Assembly: GCA_029864165.1 (NCBI GenBank) | Contig: JAOTTZ010000071.1 | Location: 1-7,644 of the forward strand | From: Burkholderiaceae bacterium | GTDB lineage: Bacteria > Pseudomonadota > Gammaproteobacteria > Burkholderiales > Burkholderiaceae_C | Direction of reading: 5' to 3' | Length of the DNA stretch: 7,644 nucleotides | Shown here: piece by piece, positions 1 through 7,589 of the stretch | Layout of the letters: every line of letters begins with the position of its first letter | Numbering within the stretch: position 1 is the first letter of the stretch | The notes under the pieces: generated by a model | Database searches by the model: none | What the model was told of the DNA's origin: nothing | The model's input: the letters and a program-made list of their open reading frames with translations, nothing else | Made by a program: the position numbers and the translations under genes

Positions 1-106
1 CCTGGTATGGAGCCGGCGCCGGGCCACAGGCCTGACAGGCTACAAATTCGACTTGCGGTCGCGGGTGAAACAGTACCCACGCCGTGCGAAACACAACAAG
101 CTCTGA
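1..106 (+). CDS. Possible C-terminal end of an unidentified gene (partial)
   Basis: A reading frame enters from the left edge (first full codon at position 2) and ends at a TGA at 104-106, giving 34 codons. The peptide is strongly basic and ends in YPRRAKHNKL. Most codons end in G or C, as in the real genes of the window. I do not recognise the family. An open frame this short is weak evidence, and the opposite strand is also open here with a CxxC-like stretch, so the strand itself is uncertain. Downstream, at 122-145, an imperfect hairpin (8-bp stem with one mismatch) follows the stop but has no T-tract. Confidence 0.3.
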   Translation, partial: LVWSRRRATGLTGYKFDLRSRVKQYPRRAKHNKL

Positions 107-192
107 GCCGCTGTGAGACACCTTACGACAGCTGACGGTCGCAAGGGACGCCCATTATAGGCCGGAGTTGGCGTGATGCGCGCCAAGCGGCT

Positions 193-402
193 AGGGCCAG
201 TGACCGACGCGGAATAGATCTCGTGATTGGCAACCCACCACTCGTTCTTGCCTTTTACGTTCGCGAAACCCTTGGATTCTTGCGGCATGCCTTGCATCGC
301 CACCGCCTGCACGCTAACGATGTCATCCGCGAACAGCGTATTCAGCGCGCCCATGTTTTTCCCTTGTTTACAAAGGCCCACCTGCTTCTTGGCAATCTCC
401 AT
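193..402 (-). pseudogene. Truncated NTF2/SnoaL-like protein, N-terminal half only
   Basis: From the ATG at 402 the frame encodes about 70 residues resembling the N-terminal half of small NTF2/SnoaL-like proteins. It has an amphipathic first helix (EIAKKQVGLCKQGKN), then a NTLFADDIVSVQA strand region and a GKNEWWVANHEIYSASVTGP segment. Intact relatives continue for about 50 more residues of beta-sheet. Here the frame stays open to a stop at 40, but the last 50 residues (rich in R, P and A) do not look like the family, and I found no matching C-terminal half in the other two frames. A strong AAAGGAGG lies at 416-423, 13 nt before the ATG, which is longer than usual. A TAG lies in frame only three codons upstream of the ATG. 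The function of the intact relative is unknown to me. I infer a decayed remnant, with the break near position 193. Confidence 0.6.
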
Positions 403-415
403 CGTGTTCGCCTAA

Positions 416-423
416 CCTCCTTT
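416..423 (-). promoter_or_regulatory. Ribosome binding site of the NTF2-like remnant
   Basis: The minus strand reads AAAGGAGG, a near-perfect Shine-Dalgarno sequence. It ends 13 nt before the ATG at 402, longer than the usual 5-9 nt. It supports this frame having once been a translated gene. The rest of the intergenic stretch to 678 shows a 6-bp perfect stem (CCTGTC / GACAGG, 470-485) and no convincing promoter on either strand. Confidence 0.5.
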
Positions 424-678
424 CAGTTCGTCATTGGATGCAACGCGCACCACGCGTCGCAGTTTAGGCCCTGTCTGTCGACAGGCGTTGGGTGAACAAG
501 GCACGCAGTGGCGGTATCTCCCCGAGACGGCTCACAGAACGCGAGTGCGGCGCCAGTTGCAGGTAGAGACCAAGAAACTGTTTTCAGCAGCTTGTTAGCA
601 GTTGTATCAATTTTGGCACTGAGCGGACTACCGTGTGATGATGTGCGCTACGATCCAAACTAAATAGGCTGGCCCCAT

Positions 679-2697
679 ATGACGACCTCGCTCGCTACCA
701 GTCTTGACGCTCTGAGCTGTTGGAAGAGCGCTTTAGAGCCGCGGCTGGCCAGTTTCAGCGCCTTTCTCGATCAGCACGGTCTATCCGACGCGACAAGCCG
801 CGAGCTGGTAGCCTCAATGCGGCGGCGCTTGACTGGCGACAAGTCGAAGGTGGCTTTTGTTGCCCAGTTCTCTCACTCCGCCTTGGAGTTGGTGAACGCC
901 ATTTTGTTTGCCGATACCGGGCGGCGCGTACTGCCCGCCACGGTGGGGCGAGACGCCGAGTGCCCGGTTGAGCTGCGATACGACGCCAATCAGCTGCCGG
1001 GGTTGTCTATGTTGCCGATCGAGTCGCGCCAGGGCGGTAAGACGGTGGCAGAACTGCAAACCGACACCCGCGCCTGGACTCACGTTCGGCTGCAGGGCAG
1101 TAGCCCTAGCCAGCTGGCAGGCGCGCTGGCGGAAGTGATGCGCACTAAAGAGGTATCGCAGCGCGAGGCCCAAGTCCTCGGTTGTTGGGACGAGACGGAT
1201 TCCGAAAACAAACCAACGCTGGACGGCCAAGCACGGGTCGAGATCCCGGCCTGGCGCTACGCGGTGGTCAACTATCCCCACCCGTTGCTACAGCGAGGTC
1301 TTGTCGTCTTGTGCGCGCCGGGGCTCTGTTCCCCGGGGGTCGAAGCCGAACTCGCGCACAGCGCGTTGTCGGGTGCAGACGCAACCGTCTTCGTTCTCGC
1401 GGCAGATGCTGCTGGAGTCACGGCGTCCGACATGGTTATCTGGCGCGCCTACCTTGCGGCGCGGGCGTCGTCGTGCCTGGTCGTGCTCGACGGAATCGAA
1501 ACACCGCACGAAACGCTGCTCACAGCCGAACAAAAAAAGGTTCGGAGAGAGCGCTTGCGCCAGGCCGCGGCGCAAGCCCTGAAGCTCTCGGAGGATCGTG
1601 TGTTCGGCCTTTCTGCCCGCGAGGCTTTGATGGCGCGCGTGGAAGGCGATGTTCTGGCTCTGCAGCGCAGTCGCGTGCCGGATCTTGAGGGTGCCCTTGG
1701 CTCTTTGTTGCTGCAGCAGTGTACGGTGCTGCAAGCTGAGATATGCGACAGCACTCGGCAGTTGCGAGCGTTGGCTGAACGGCGCTTCGGCGAGCAACGC
1801 CGGCAGGTTGATGGGCAGTTGCTGGATTTGCAAGGGTTGCGAGGAAAAAGCCGGGCGAAAATGCACGCTATGTTGCAGCGCTTGGACGTGGAAGAAGCAG
1901 ACTTCGAACAGTGCACAGCAAAGCTTCAAGCACTGCGATTGGTGCATAGCCGCATGGTCAAGGAATTGCTGTTTGGGTTGATGACAGACAGGTTGCACAA
2001 AGAAGCTGCAAAGATGCGGCAAGTGTGTTTTTCGTTGCTGCGCTTGGGTGCCAAGAAGTTTTTCTCGGCGATGTGTGCGCGCTTGCGAGAGTCACTGAGC
2101 ACAGCGCAAGCACGGGCTGAAGAAATTCACGCAATGCTCGACGGGTCGTTTGCTCGGCTCAACGCTGAGTTCGGATTCGGGCTGGCCGTCGAGCACGAGC
2201 CTGACTTGACGCGTTATATGAATGAGTTGCGTCTGATCGAGCACAACTACGAACAATATTTTGGACTCAAGCAAGCGCTTCGCCTTGCTCAGCCAAGGTT
2301 CAGGGACGAGTTCTGCAGCATGCTCGTGTCTCGGCTGGTGGTGGTGTTCGAAGCCGCCCATGCCAATTTGGAGTCTTGGAACAGGGCTACATCGCAGCAT
2401 TTGGAGTCGCGATTGCGCGCGAGAATGCTTGGCTTCAAGCGGCGGCGCGAAGCGTTGGAGCGGGCTCACTCGGTCAGAAGCGACTTGGAACGGCGCATGG
2501 GCGAAATCGAAGCGCAGGATGCGACGCTGCAACAATCCCTCTCCCATGCCGGCGAGTTGGTCGAGGACTTGCTTGAGCACGCCCAGATCGACCCTGCGAC
2601 TGAAGATGCGTTGGCAGATACCCGCCGTGGGGAGCGCGACACTGAACAGCCCGCGCCCGCTGATTCTGACCAAGCCCGAGAGCGCGCCGTGGCGTGA
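679..2697 (+). CDS. Dynamin-like family protein with degenerate GTPase motifs (predicted pseudo-GTPase)
   Basis: This 672-residue protein aligns, from memory of the family, with the 'dynamin family protein' often found next to mutY in Burkholderiales. Bacterial dynamins bind GTP and remodel membranes. The N-terminal region (about 50-320) keeps the G-domain framework: KVAFVAQFS, GRRVLPAT, CPVELRYD, HPLLQRGLVVL, ATVFVLAAD, VFGLSA. The nucleotide-binding residues are replaced. G1, expected FSRGKSELIN, reads FSHSALELVN (64-73). The G2 region reads GRDAEC (90-95) where GRTTMC is expected. G3 reads CAPG (212-215) instead of DTPG. G4 reads DGIE (271-274) instead of NKID. Residues 340-635 are helical and conserved in style (MHAMLQRLD, IEHNYEQYFGL, LVVVFEAAHANLESWNR, GFKRRRE), and the last 35 residues are a polar tail. 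An in-frame TAA at 661 makes ATG 679 the first ATG start, though its Shine-Dalgarno is poor. The frame is intact, which suggests retention. GTP binding is very unlikely. mutY follows after 55 nt on the same strand. Confidence 0.85.
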   Translation: MTTSLATSLDALSCWKSALEPRLASFSAFLDQHGLSDATSRELVASMRRRLTGDKSKVAFVAQFSHSALELVNAILFADTGRRVLPATVGRDAECPVELRYDANQLPGLSMLPIESRQGGKTVAELQTDTRAWTHVRLQGSSPSQLAGALAEVMRTKEVSQREAQVLGCWDETDSENKPTLDGQARVEIPAWRYAVVNYPHPLLQRGLVVLCAPGLCSPGVEAELAHSALSGADATVFVLAADAAGVTASDMVIWRAYLAARASSCLVVLDGIETPHETLLTAEQKKVRRERLRQAAAQALKLSEDRVFGLSAREALMARVEGDVLALQRSRVPDLEGALGSLLLQQCTVLQAEICDSTRQLRALAERRFGEQRRQVDGQLLDLQGLRGKSRAKMHAMLQRLDVEEADFEQCTAKLQALRLVHSRMVKELLFGLMTDRLHKEAAKMRQVCFSLLRLGAKKFFSAMCARLRESLSTAQARAEEIHAMLDGSFARLNAEFGFGLAVEHEPDLTRYMNELRLIEHNYEQYFGLKQALRLAQPRFRDEFCSMLVSRLVVVFEAAHANLESWNRATSQHLESRLRARMLGFKRRREALERAHSVRSDLERRMGEIEAQDATLQQSLSHAGELVEDLLEHAQIDPATEDALADTRRGERDTEQPAPADSDQARERAVA

Positions 2698-2752
2698 CGA
2701 CCCCGTTCGCACGGACTTGCCTAGCGTTAGCAGGCCCGAGTGTGAGTGCGCT

Positions 2753-3799
2753 GTGAGTGAGCCTGGCTCGACCGGCTTTGCGCAGCAGGTAATTGCCTGG
2801 CAGCTTGCGCACGGGCGTAGCCAGTTGCCATGGCAGCGCACCCGCGATCCGTACCGGGTGTGGTTGGCCGAAATCATGTTGCAGCAAACACAGGTGGCCA
2901 CTGTCATCGGCTACTACGAACGGTTTTTGCAGCGCTTTGCCGACGTGTCGGCTCTTGCTGCGACCTCGCTGGACGAAGTGCTCGTGCTGTGGAGCGGCCT
3001 GGGTTACTACGGCAGAGCGCGTAACCTGCACCGCTGCGCCCAGATGGTTGTCAGCGTTCATGGCGGTGAGTTCCCGCGCAGCAGCGAGCAACTGGCGCAA
3101 CTGCCCGGTATAGGGCGTTCAACGGCGGCGGCGATCGCGACATTTTGCTTTGGCGAACGCGCTGCAATATTGGACGGTAACGTCAAACGGGTGCTCACCC
3201 GCGTGCTCGGCTTCGAAGGCGATTTGTCCGAAGCCGCGCATGAACGCGCGCTGTGGGCGCGGGCCACAGCGCTGCTTCCCAAAGAAGGCATCGAGGCATA
3301 TACACAAGGCTTGATGGATTTAGGCGCTAGCTTGTGCAGCATGCGTTCACCGCGCTGCCAGCTGTGCCCGATCAAGCGTTGTGTCGCCCGGCGCAGCGCA
3401 AGGCCCGAGGACTATCCGGTACGAACACGCAAGCTCCGACGCACACAGCGCGAGAGTTGGTGGTTGTGGCTTGAATGGCGTAGCCAGGTTTGGCTGCAAC
3501 AACAACCGGCTGCGGGTGTCTGGGCGGGTTTGTGGACACTGCCGCTGTTTGACAGCGAAGCCGCGTTGCGCGACGCTGCTGATGTGTTGCATGCGCCGTT
3601 AGAGGATCTGCCGGCGATCAAGCATTCGCTGACTCACTTCGACTGGTTGCTGCGTCTCCAGCGAGCGGTGCTTACGCGCAAGCCGCAGGCGACATGGCTG
3701 GCGCCGGGGCGATGGGTGGCTATGGATACGCGTGATGCTGTGGCGTTGCCAGCGCCGCTGCGCCGCTTACTCAATACGCGGGCCATGGCCAAGCATTAA
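2753..3799 (+). CDS. mutY: A/G-specific adenine DNA glycosylase MutY
   Basis: MutY removes adenine mispaired with 8-oxoguanine or guanine, preventing G:C to T:A mutations. From GTG 2753 it has 348 residues, the usual size (E. coli 350). Visible landmarks are LPWQ (25-28), the catalytic Glu40 in WLAEIMLQQTQV, WSGLGYYGRARNLH (80-93), the helix-hairpin-helix LPGIGRSTA (117-125) and the catalytic Asp141 in ILDGNVKRVL. The 4Fe-4S cysteines are C195, C202, C205 and C210. A Nudix-like C-terminal domain follows (GVWAGLWTLPLF, then HSLTHFDW), which in the family recognises 8-oxoguanine. The cysteine spacing is X6-X2-X4, whereas the usual last loop is X5. The frame is open upstream inside the dynamin gene, so the start is a choice: GTG 2753 gives MSEPGSTGFAQQVIAWQ, which fits relatives, while TTG 2717 is the alternative. 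The Shine-Dalgarno is weak. The gene probably shares a transcript with the dynamin-like gene and converges on rapZ. Confidence 0.95.
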   Translation: MSEPGSTGFAQQVIAWQLAHGRSQLPWQRTRDPYRVWLAEIMLQQTQVATVIGYYERFLQRFADVSALAATSLDEVLVLWSGLGYYGRARNLHRCAQMVVSVHGGEFPRSSEQLAQLPGIGRSTAAAIATFCFGERAAILDGNVKRVLTRVLGFEGDLSEAAHERALWARATALLPKEGIEAYTQGLMDLGASLCSMRSPRCQLCPIKRCVARRSARPEDYPVRTRKLRRTQRESWWLWLEWRSQVWLQQQPAAGVWAGLWTLPLFDSEAALRDAADVLHAPLEDLPAIKHSLTHFDWLLRLQRAVLTRKPQATWLAPGRWVAMDTRDAVALPAPLRRLLNTRAMAKH

Positions 3800-3821
3800 A
3801 CCTAAAAACGAACGGTACGAC

Positions 3822-4793
3822 TCAAGCTTCGCCGGTGTCGAGTTCGCGGTGACGCACCAAAGTACGGGCACGCTGCGCTAAACGTTGCCCCATCTGTTCG
3901 GCAAAGTAAACCGAACGGTGTTGGCCGCCGGTGCAACCAATGGCAACAGTGAGGTACCTGCGCTGGTCGTCAATGAATGCAGATAGCCAGCGCGAAAAGA
4001 AAGTTTCGATTTGCGACAGCATTTCCGCCACCTCGGGTTGTGCGCCCAAGTAATCGGCCACGGGCGGGTCGCGCCCAGTTTGCGGCCGCAGTTCTCGTAT
4101 GTAATGCGGGTTGGGCAACACGCGCACGTCGAACACAAAATCAGCGTCGAGCGGGACGCCATTTTTGAAGGCGAATGACTCGAATATCACCGTGAGTTGG
4201 CCTTTTGCGGCTTGGACCAAGTCGCGTATCCAGACACGCAGCTGCGTCGGGCGTAGCTGGCTGGTGTCGATGACAGTGGACGCTTCGCGCAACTCGGCCA
4301 GCAAATGGCGTTCCAGCTCGATGGCGTCGATCAACCCGCGGCGGCCGTCGTGCGCTACATCTTCCTTGCGGCGCGCGCGCAACGTGGGCGGGTACTGGTC
4401 CGACAGGGGATGAGGCCGCCGCGACTCGGAAAACCGCCTTACCAACGCATCCGTGCTGGCGTCGAGGAAAACGGAACGGATCAACACCCCTTCGCCGCGC
4501 AGCTCCTCCAGCAATGGCAACAAATGCGGCAATGAATCTGCGCTGCGCACGTCAACGGCGATAGCCACCTGCCGCTCCAAGCGTTCGTACTCAAGCTGGA
4601 GGAAGTCGCGTAGCAACTCAGGCGGCAGGTTATCGACGCAGAAAAACCCAGCGTCTTCCAGCGCGTGCAGCGCGATCGACTTGCCCGAGCCAGAAATACC
4701 GGTGACGAGTACAACCTCGCGTGAGGGAGGAGCCGCACCCCGCTGCAAGACCTCTTTCAGCGAGATCACGTTGGCTTTTCTCTTGCCCGTCAT
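3822..4793 (-). CDS. rapZ: RNase adaptor protein / P-loop nucleotide-binding protein RapZ (YvcJ family)
   Basis: RapZ-family proteins bind nucleotides. In E. coli RapZ binds small RNAs and directs RNase E to GlmZ, controlling glucosamine-6-phosphate synthase; that role here is inferred. The ATG at 4793 gives 323 residues. Landmarks are Walker A GISGSGKS (32-39), [10 protein letters not shown] (51-60), [10 protein letters not shown] (111-120), the [21 protein letters not shown] block (about 204-224), LPNPHY and the C-terminal [10 protein letters not shown] (266-275), followed by LVRHREL. Relatives usually begin just before the Walker A strand, at about 285-300 residues. Here about 26 extra residues precede it, and there is no ATG between the overlapping start and the Walker motif. 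The start overlaps the recN stop as TGATG, and a GTG one codon earlier (4796) is also possible. The gene is last in the nadK-recN-rapZ operon. Its stop lies 22 nt from the mutY stop, with no visible terminator between them. Confidence 0.93.
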   Translation of the reverse strand: MTGKRKANVISLKEVLQRGAAPPSREVVLVTGISGSGKSIALHALEDAGFFCVDNLPPELLRDFLQLEYERLERQVAIAVDVRSADSLPHLLPLLEELRGEGVLIRSVFLDASTDALVRRFSESRRPHPLSDQYPPTLRARRKEDVAHDGRRGLIDAIELERHLLAELREASTVIDTSQLRPTQLRVWIRDLVQAAKGQLTVIFESFAFKNGVPLDADFVFDVRVLPNPHYIRELRPQTGRDPPVADYLGAQPEVAEMLSQIETFFSRWLSAFIDDQRRYLTVAIGCTGGQHRSVYFAEQMGQRLAQRARTLVRHRELDTGEA

Positions 4794-6475
4794 CACGCTC
4801 GCCTGCGGCTACGCCGCGCGCTTGTACCTTCGGCAGCCACCGTCAGCAGCTCCTGCGCGTGCGCAAGGCTGGTGCCCGAGAGTCGCTCGCCGCCCAACAT
4901 GCGGGCGATTTCGCTGACCCGGGACTCGCCGCTGACTTCATGCAAGGTGCTCACAGTGGCGCCATTGTGCGTGACCTTGGATACCAGGTAATGATGGTCG
5001 GCGCTCGCCGCCACCTGCGCCAAGTGGGTGACTGCCAATACTTGCCGGTCTTGGCCAAGGCGCTTCATCATGCGGCCGACCGTCTCGGCAACCGCACCGC
5101 CGATACCGGCATCGATTTCGTCGAAGATCAGCGTTCCGGCTGCACCGAGCTGGCTGGTGGTGACGGCCACTGCGAGTGCGATGCGCGAGAGTTCGCCCCC
5201 AGAGGCCACCTTGCTCAGCGGCCGCGGCGTGGCGCCGGCGTGACCCGCGACCATGAACTCGGCCGATTCTTGCCCGAAAGACTGCGGAGCGTCGCAGGCT
5301 TGCAGCACAACCTCGAAACGACCACCCGTCATACCCAGCTGATTGATTGCTTGCGTGACCGCCTCAGCCAACAGTGGCGCGGCCTGCTGGCGCACTTCGG
5401 AAACTTTAGCCGCTTCGGCCGTGTAGTCGGCAGTGGTCGCATTCAGCGTGCTTTCTAGCGCCGTCAGATCGGTGGCGGCATCCAGCCCCTGTAGCTCGTC
5501 GTGCCACTGCGCCAGCCGCGCCGGCAACTCTTGTGGCGCGCAGTGGTGGCGGCGTGCCAGGCCGACCCACGACGACAGCCGCTCGTCAAGCGCAAGCAAC
5601 TGCTCGGGATTGGGTTCCGTGCGGTGCAAGTAACTGCGCAACGTGCTCGCGGCGTCGTGCAACTGTGCCTGCGCACCTTCGAGCACGCTTACCACGTCGC
5701 TCAGGTGCTGGTCGTGCTCAGCCACGACACGCAACGCGTCGAGTGCACCGCCGGTGAGTCCGTCGGCATTTGCGTCGCCTTCAGAAATCGCCGCGAGTGC
5801 GGTCCGGGCCGCGTCGATCAAAGCTTGCGCGTTCGACAGCCGCCTATGGTCCGCGTTAAGCGTTTCCCACTCGTCTGCAGCTGGCGCGAGCTTATTGACC
5901 TCACCGACCTGCCAAGCCAACCGTTCACGGTTACGCGCCAACTCGGCCTGCTGAGTGTTGGCTCGCTGCAAAGCCTCACCTGCGGCCTTCCAGCGCGACC
6001 AGCAATTTGCCAGCGGCGCGGTATCGATGCGTGCATAGGCGTCGAGCAACTCACGTACCGAGGCGCTGCGGGTCAGGCTTTGCCAGGCGTGCTGTCCGTG
6101 TATGTCTACCAGATGCTCAGCCACTTCGCGCAGCTGCGCCGCTGTGGCCGCGCTGCCGTTGATCCACGCGCGGCTCTTGCCTTGTGCGTCGATCAGGCGA
6201 CGCAGCAGCACCGAGTCCTGCTCCTCGAACCCCGCGTTTCGCAACCATGGGTGCAAGGCCGCGGGTACGTCGAACTCGGCTGTAATTTCGCCGCGCGCCG
6301 CGCCCTCACGCACTACGCCGGCGTCGCCGCGCTCGCCTAGCGCGAGTTGCAGCGCGTCGATCAGGATAGACTTGCCGGCGCCGGTCTCTCCGGTCAGCAC
6401 CGAAAATCCCGGCGCAAGCTCGACTTCGAGCCCGGTAACGATCACGAAATCGCGCAAGGCAAGGCTGCGCAGCAT
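4793..6475 (-). CDS. recN: DNA repair protein RecN (SMC-like ATPase)
   Basis: RecN is an SMC-like ATPase that acts early in repair of double-strand breaks, bridging DNA ends for RecA-dependent recombination. From the ATG at 6475 it has 560 residues (E. coli 553). The N-terminal head shows [12 protein letters not shown] and Walker A GETGAGKS (29-36), then a [11 protein letters not shown] stretch near 124-134. A long Ala/Leu/Glu-rich coiled-coil region occupies about 140-370. The C-terminal head holds the ABC signature ASGGELSR (424-431), Walker B TLIFDEID with the D-loop AGIGG (448-460) and the H-loop THLAQVA (from about 483). An upstream in-frame start at 6496 would add only seven residues inside nadK and is less likely. 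A good Shine-Dalgarno and a TGATG overlap with the nadK stop favour 6475. The last residues (SARRSRRRA) are unusually basic. No LexA-type operator can lie directly before the gene, because nadK coding sequence is there. Confidence 0.95.
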   Translation of the reverse strand: MLRSLALRDFVIVTGLEVELAPGFSVLTGETGAGKSILIDALQLALGERGDAGVVREGAARGEITAEFDVPAALHPWLRNAGFEEQDSVLLRRLIDAQGKSRAWINGSAATAAQLREVAEHLVDIHGQHAWQSLTRSASVRELLDAYARIDTAPLANCWSRWKAAGEALQRANTQQAELARNRERLAWQVGEVNKLAPAADEWETLNADHRRLSNAQALIDAARTALAAISEGDANADGLTGGALDALRVVAEHDQHLSDVVSVLEGAQAQLHDAASTLRSYLHRTEPNPEQLLALDERLSSWVGLARRHHCAPQELPARLAQWHDELQGLDAATDLTALESTLNATTADYTAEAAKVSEVRQQAAPLLAEAVTQAINQLGMTGGRFEVVLQACDAPQSFGQESAEFMVAGHAGATPRPLSKVASGGELSRIALAVAVTTSQLGAAGTLIFDEIDAGIGGAVAETVGRMMKRLGQDRQVLAVTHLAQVAASADHHYLVSKVTHNGATVSTLHEVSGESRVSEIARMLGGERLSGTSLAHAQELLTVAAEGTSARRSRRRA

Positions 6476-7350
6476 CAGCCGCCCCCCTCGTTCCAATGCA
6501 GCTTCTTGCGCAGCGTAGCGTAGTAGCCCCAGCCACGCGGGTGCAAAAAGCGCACCTGGTGTTTTGATCGGCGCACGCTGATACGGTCGCCGAGCAGAAG
6601 GCTGGCCAGGCTTTGCATGTCGAAATTCACGTTGGCGTCGGGCCCGGCCGCGATTTCAATGCCGATCTCATCCACATCCGGCAACACGATGGGGCGGTTC
6701 GACAGCGTGTGCGGGGCAATCGGAACCAGCACCCAGCCAGCGATGCCAGGGTGGAGTATCGGCCCTCCCGCTGAAAGCGCATAAGCCGTTGAGCCGGTGG
6801 GCGAGGCGACGATCAAGCCATCGGCGCGCAGGTTGCTGACGAAGTCGGGCCCAATCGAAATCTTGAGCTCGACCATGCTGGCGCTGTGGCTGCGGGTGAC
6901 AACCACGTCGTTCATCGCCAACCCTTCGAAGATGAGCTCGCTGCCGCGCTGCACGCTGCCTTCTAGCATGCTGCGGTGCTCGACCTCGTAGTCGCCCGCA
7001 ATCATCGGCCCCAGGGCTTGCTCGTACTGGCTTACCGAAACGTCGGTGATGAAACCCAGCCGCCCATGGTTGATGCCTATCAAGGGTAGCCCAAAAGGCG
7101 CTAACTGGCGCGCAATGCCCAGCATGGTGCCGTCGCCGCCCAACACGACGGCCAAGTCGCACTGCGAGCCTAGTGCAGCAGCTTCCAGCGCCCCGTAACT
7201 CGTGATGCCCGTGTTGTGCGCGGTCTGCTTTTCCAGCGAGACCTGGAGTCCTTGCAGCACCAGGAAACGCGCGATTCCCTCCAGCACCTCTCGAATGCCT
7301 TGAGTCTGATACTTGCCCACAAGTGCTGCGTGGCGAAAACAGGTTGGCAT
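6475..7350 (-). CDS. nadK: NAD kinase
   Basis: This enzyme phosphorylates NAD at the 2' position of the adenosine ribose to make NADP, the only route to NADP in bacteria. It has 291 residues, the normal size. The catalytic GGDGT motif is at 71-75. [12 protein letters not shown] follows at 92-103, then AMNDVVV (145-151), the NAD-binding [19 protein letters not shown] (183-201), the APHTLSNRP block (212-220) and NFDMQS (242-247). The C-terminus ([20 protein letters not shown]) is typical of Burkholderiales NadK. The start at ATG 7350 matches the family's beginning, with [10 protein letters not shown] close after it. No Shine-Dalgarno is visible in the 14 nt between this ATG and the fold-back repeat at 7365, so the promoter and leader must lie in or beyond the repeat. 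It is the first gene of the nadK-recN-rapZ unit and divergent from hrcA, an arrangement common in the order. Confidence 0.95.
   Translation of the reverse strand: MPTCFRHAALVGKYQTQGIREVLEGIARFLVLQGLQVSLEKQTAHNTGITSYGALEAAALGSQCDLAVVLGGDGTMLGIARQLAPFGLPLIGINHGRLGFITDVSVSQYEQALGPMIAGDYEVEHRSMLEGSVQRGSELIFEGLAMNDVVVTRSHSASMVELKISIGPDFVSNLRADGLIVASPTGSTAYALSAGGPILHPGIAGWVLVPIAPHTLSNRPIVLPDVDEIGIEIAAGPDANVNFDMQSLASLLLGDRISVRRSKHQVRFLHPRGWGYYATLRKKLHWNEGGG
6482..6489 (-). promoter_or_regulatory. Ribosome binding site deciding the recN start
   Basis: The minus strand reads GAGGGGGG, ending 6 nt before the ATG at 6475. It lies inside the last codons of nadK. Its spacing fits ATG 6475 and not the longer candidate start at 6496, so it sets the recN start and supports translation coupled to nadK. 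Confidence 0.6.
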
Positions 7351-7364
7351 GCGCTGAATTTAAC

Positions 7365-7531
7365 CTAGTGTAGTGTTGCACGCTATTCAGCACTTAAAAA
7401 CTGCGCCTTTGGCCCCATAGCGTCGTTGCAAATCCTCGCAATAGCTTTGGCTATTGCTGTGGTTTGCGCCTAGCTACAGGCCCAAACGCATCGGTTTTAT
7501 AAGTACCGCATAGCATGCAACACTACACTAG
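7365..7531. repeat. 167-bp fold-back (MITE-like) inverted repeat element
   Basis: The ends are a perfect 16-bp inverted repeat: CTAGTGTAGTGTTGCA at 7365-7380 and its complement at 7516-7531. The pairing continues inward with mismatches (CGCTAT / ATAGCATG, CACTTA / TAAGTAC, TTTGGCCC / GGCCCAAA, GCAAATCC / GGTTTGC) down to a perfect 8-bp stem GCAATAGC / GCTATTGC with a TTTG loop (7438-7457). Almost the whole element can form one long imperfect hairpin. AAC flanks both ends (7362-7364 and 7532-7534), a possible 3-bp target duplication that could also be chance. No open frame of note lies inside, so any movement would need a transposase supplied elsewhere. I cannot name the family. Confidence 0.8.
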
Positions 7532-7576
7532 AACGGCAGAGCGGTCTCACGGCCCCGCGACAGCCACAGCGCGCCC

Positions 7577-7582
7577 TAAAAT
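7577..7582 (+). promoter_or_regulatory. Possible -10 element of the hrcA promoter
   Basis: TAAAAT (five of six matches to TATAAT) lies 7 nt upstream of the hrcA ATG. No good -35 hexamer was found 15-19 nt before it. If it is used, the transcript would start at or next to the ATG, giving a nearly leaderless message; no Shine-Dalgarno is visible either. No CIRCE-like repeat was seen between 7532 and 7589. Confidence 0.25.
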
Positions 7583-7589
7583 CAAGCAC

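Noticed and set aside
1..94. Minus-strand open frame from a GTG at 94 containing ACQACG, faintly like the first zinc-binding cysteines of RadA
   Set aside because: The following residues lack the RadA pattern, the start is unconvincing and the plus strand is equally open, so no call can be supported.
154..159. Perfect TATAAT on the minus strand, possible promoter reading toward position 1
   Set aside because: The only -35-like hexamer (TTGGCG) is 21 nt away, too far, and no gene start is certain downstream on that strand.
470..485. 6-bp stem with 4-nt loop (CCTGTC / GACAGG) as a terminator or operator
   Set aside because: It is too short, has no T-tract on either side and has no clear position relative to a promoter.
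1288..2022. 244-codon minus-strand open frame inside the dynamin-like gene
   Set aside because: Its peptide is rich in His, Gln and Cys and has no recognisable domain. The plus-strand frame is continuous and family-like.
2261..2752. Open upstream extension of the mutY frame, which would give a 512-residue protein
   Set aside because: It overlaps the well-supported dynamin-like gene in another frame and its peptide resembles nothing in MutY. MutY family length fits the start at 2753.
3800..3821. Bidirectional terminator between mutY and rapZ
   Set aside because: The 22-nt spacer contains no inverted repeat.
5501..6340. 279-codon plus-strand open frame antisense to recN
   Set aside because: It is a shadow frame of the GC-rich recN gene. 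The recN strand carries all ABC ATPase motifs and this one shows no family features.
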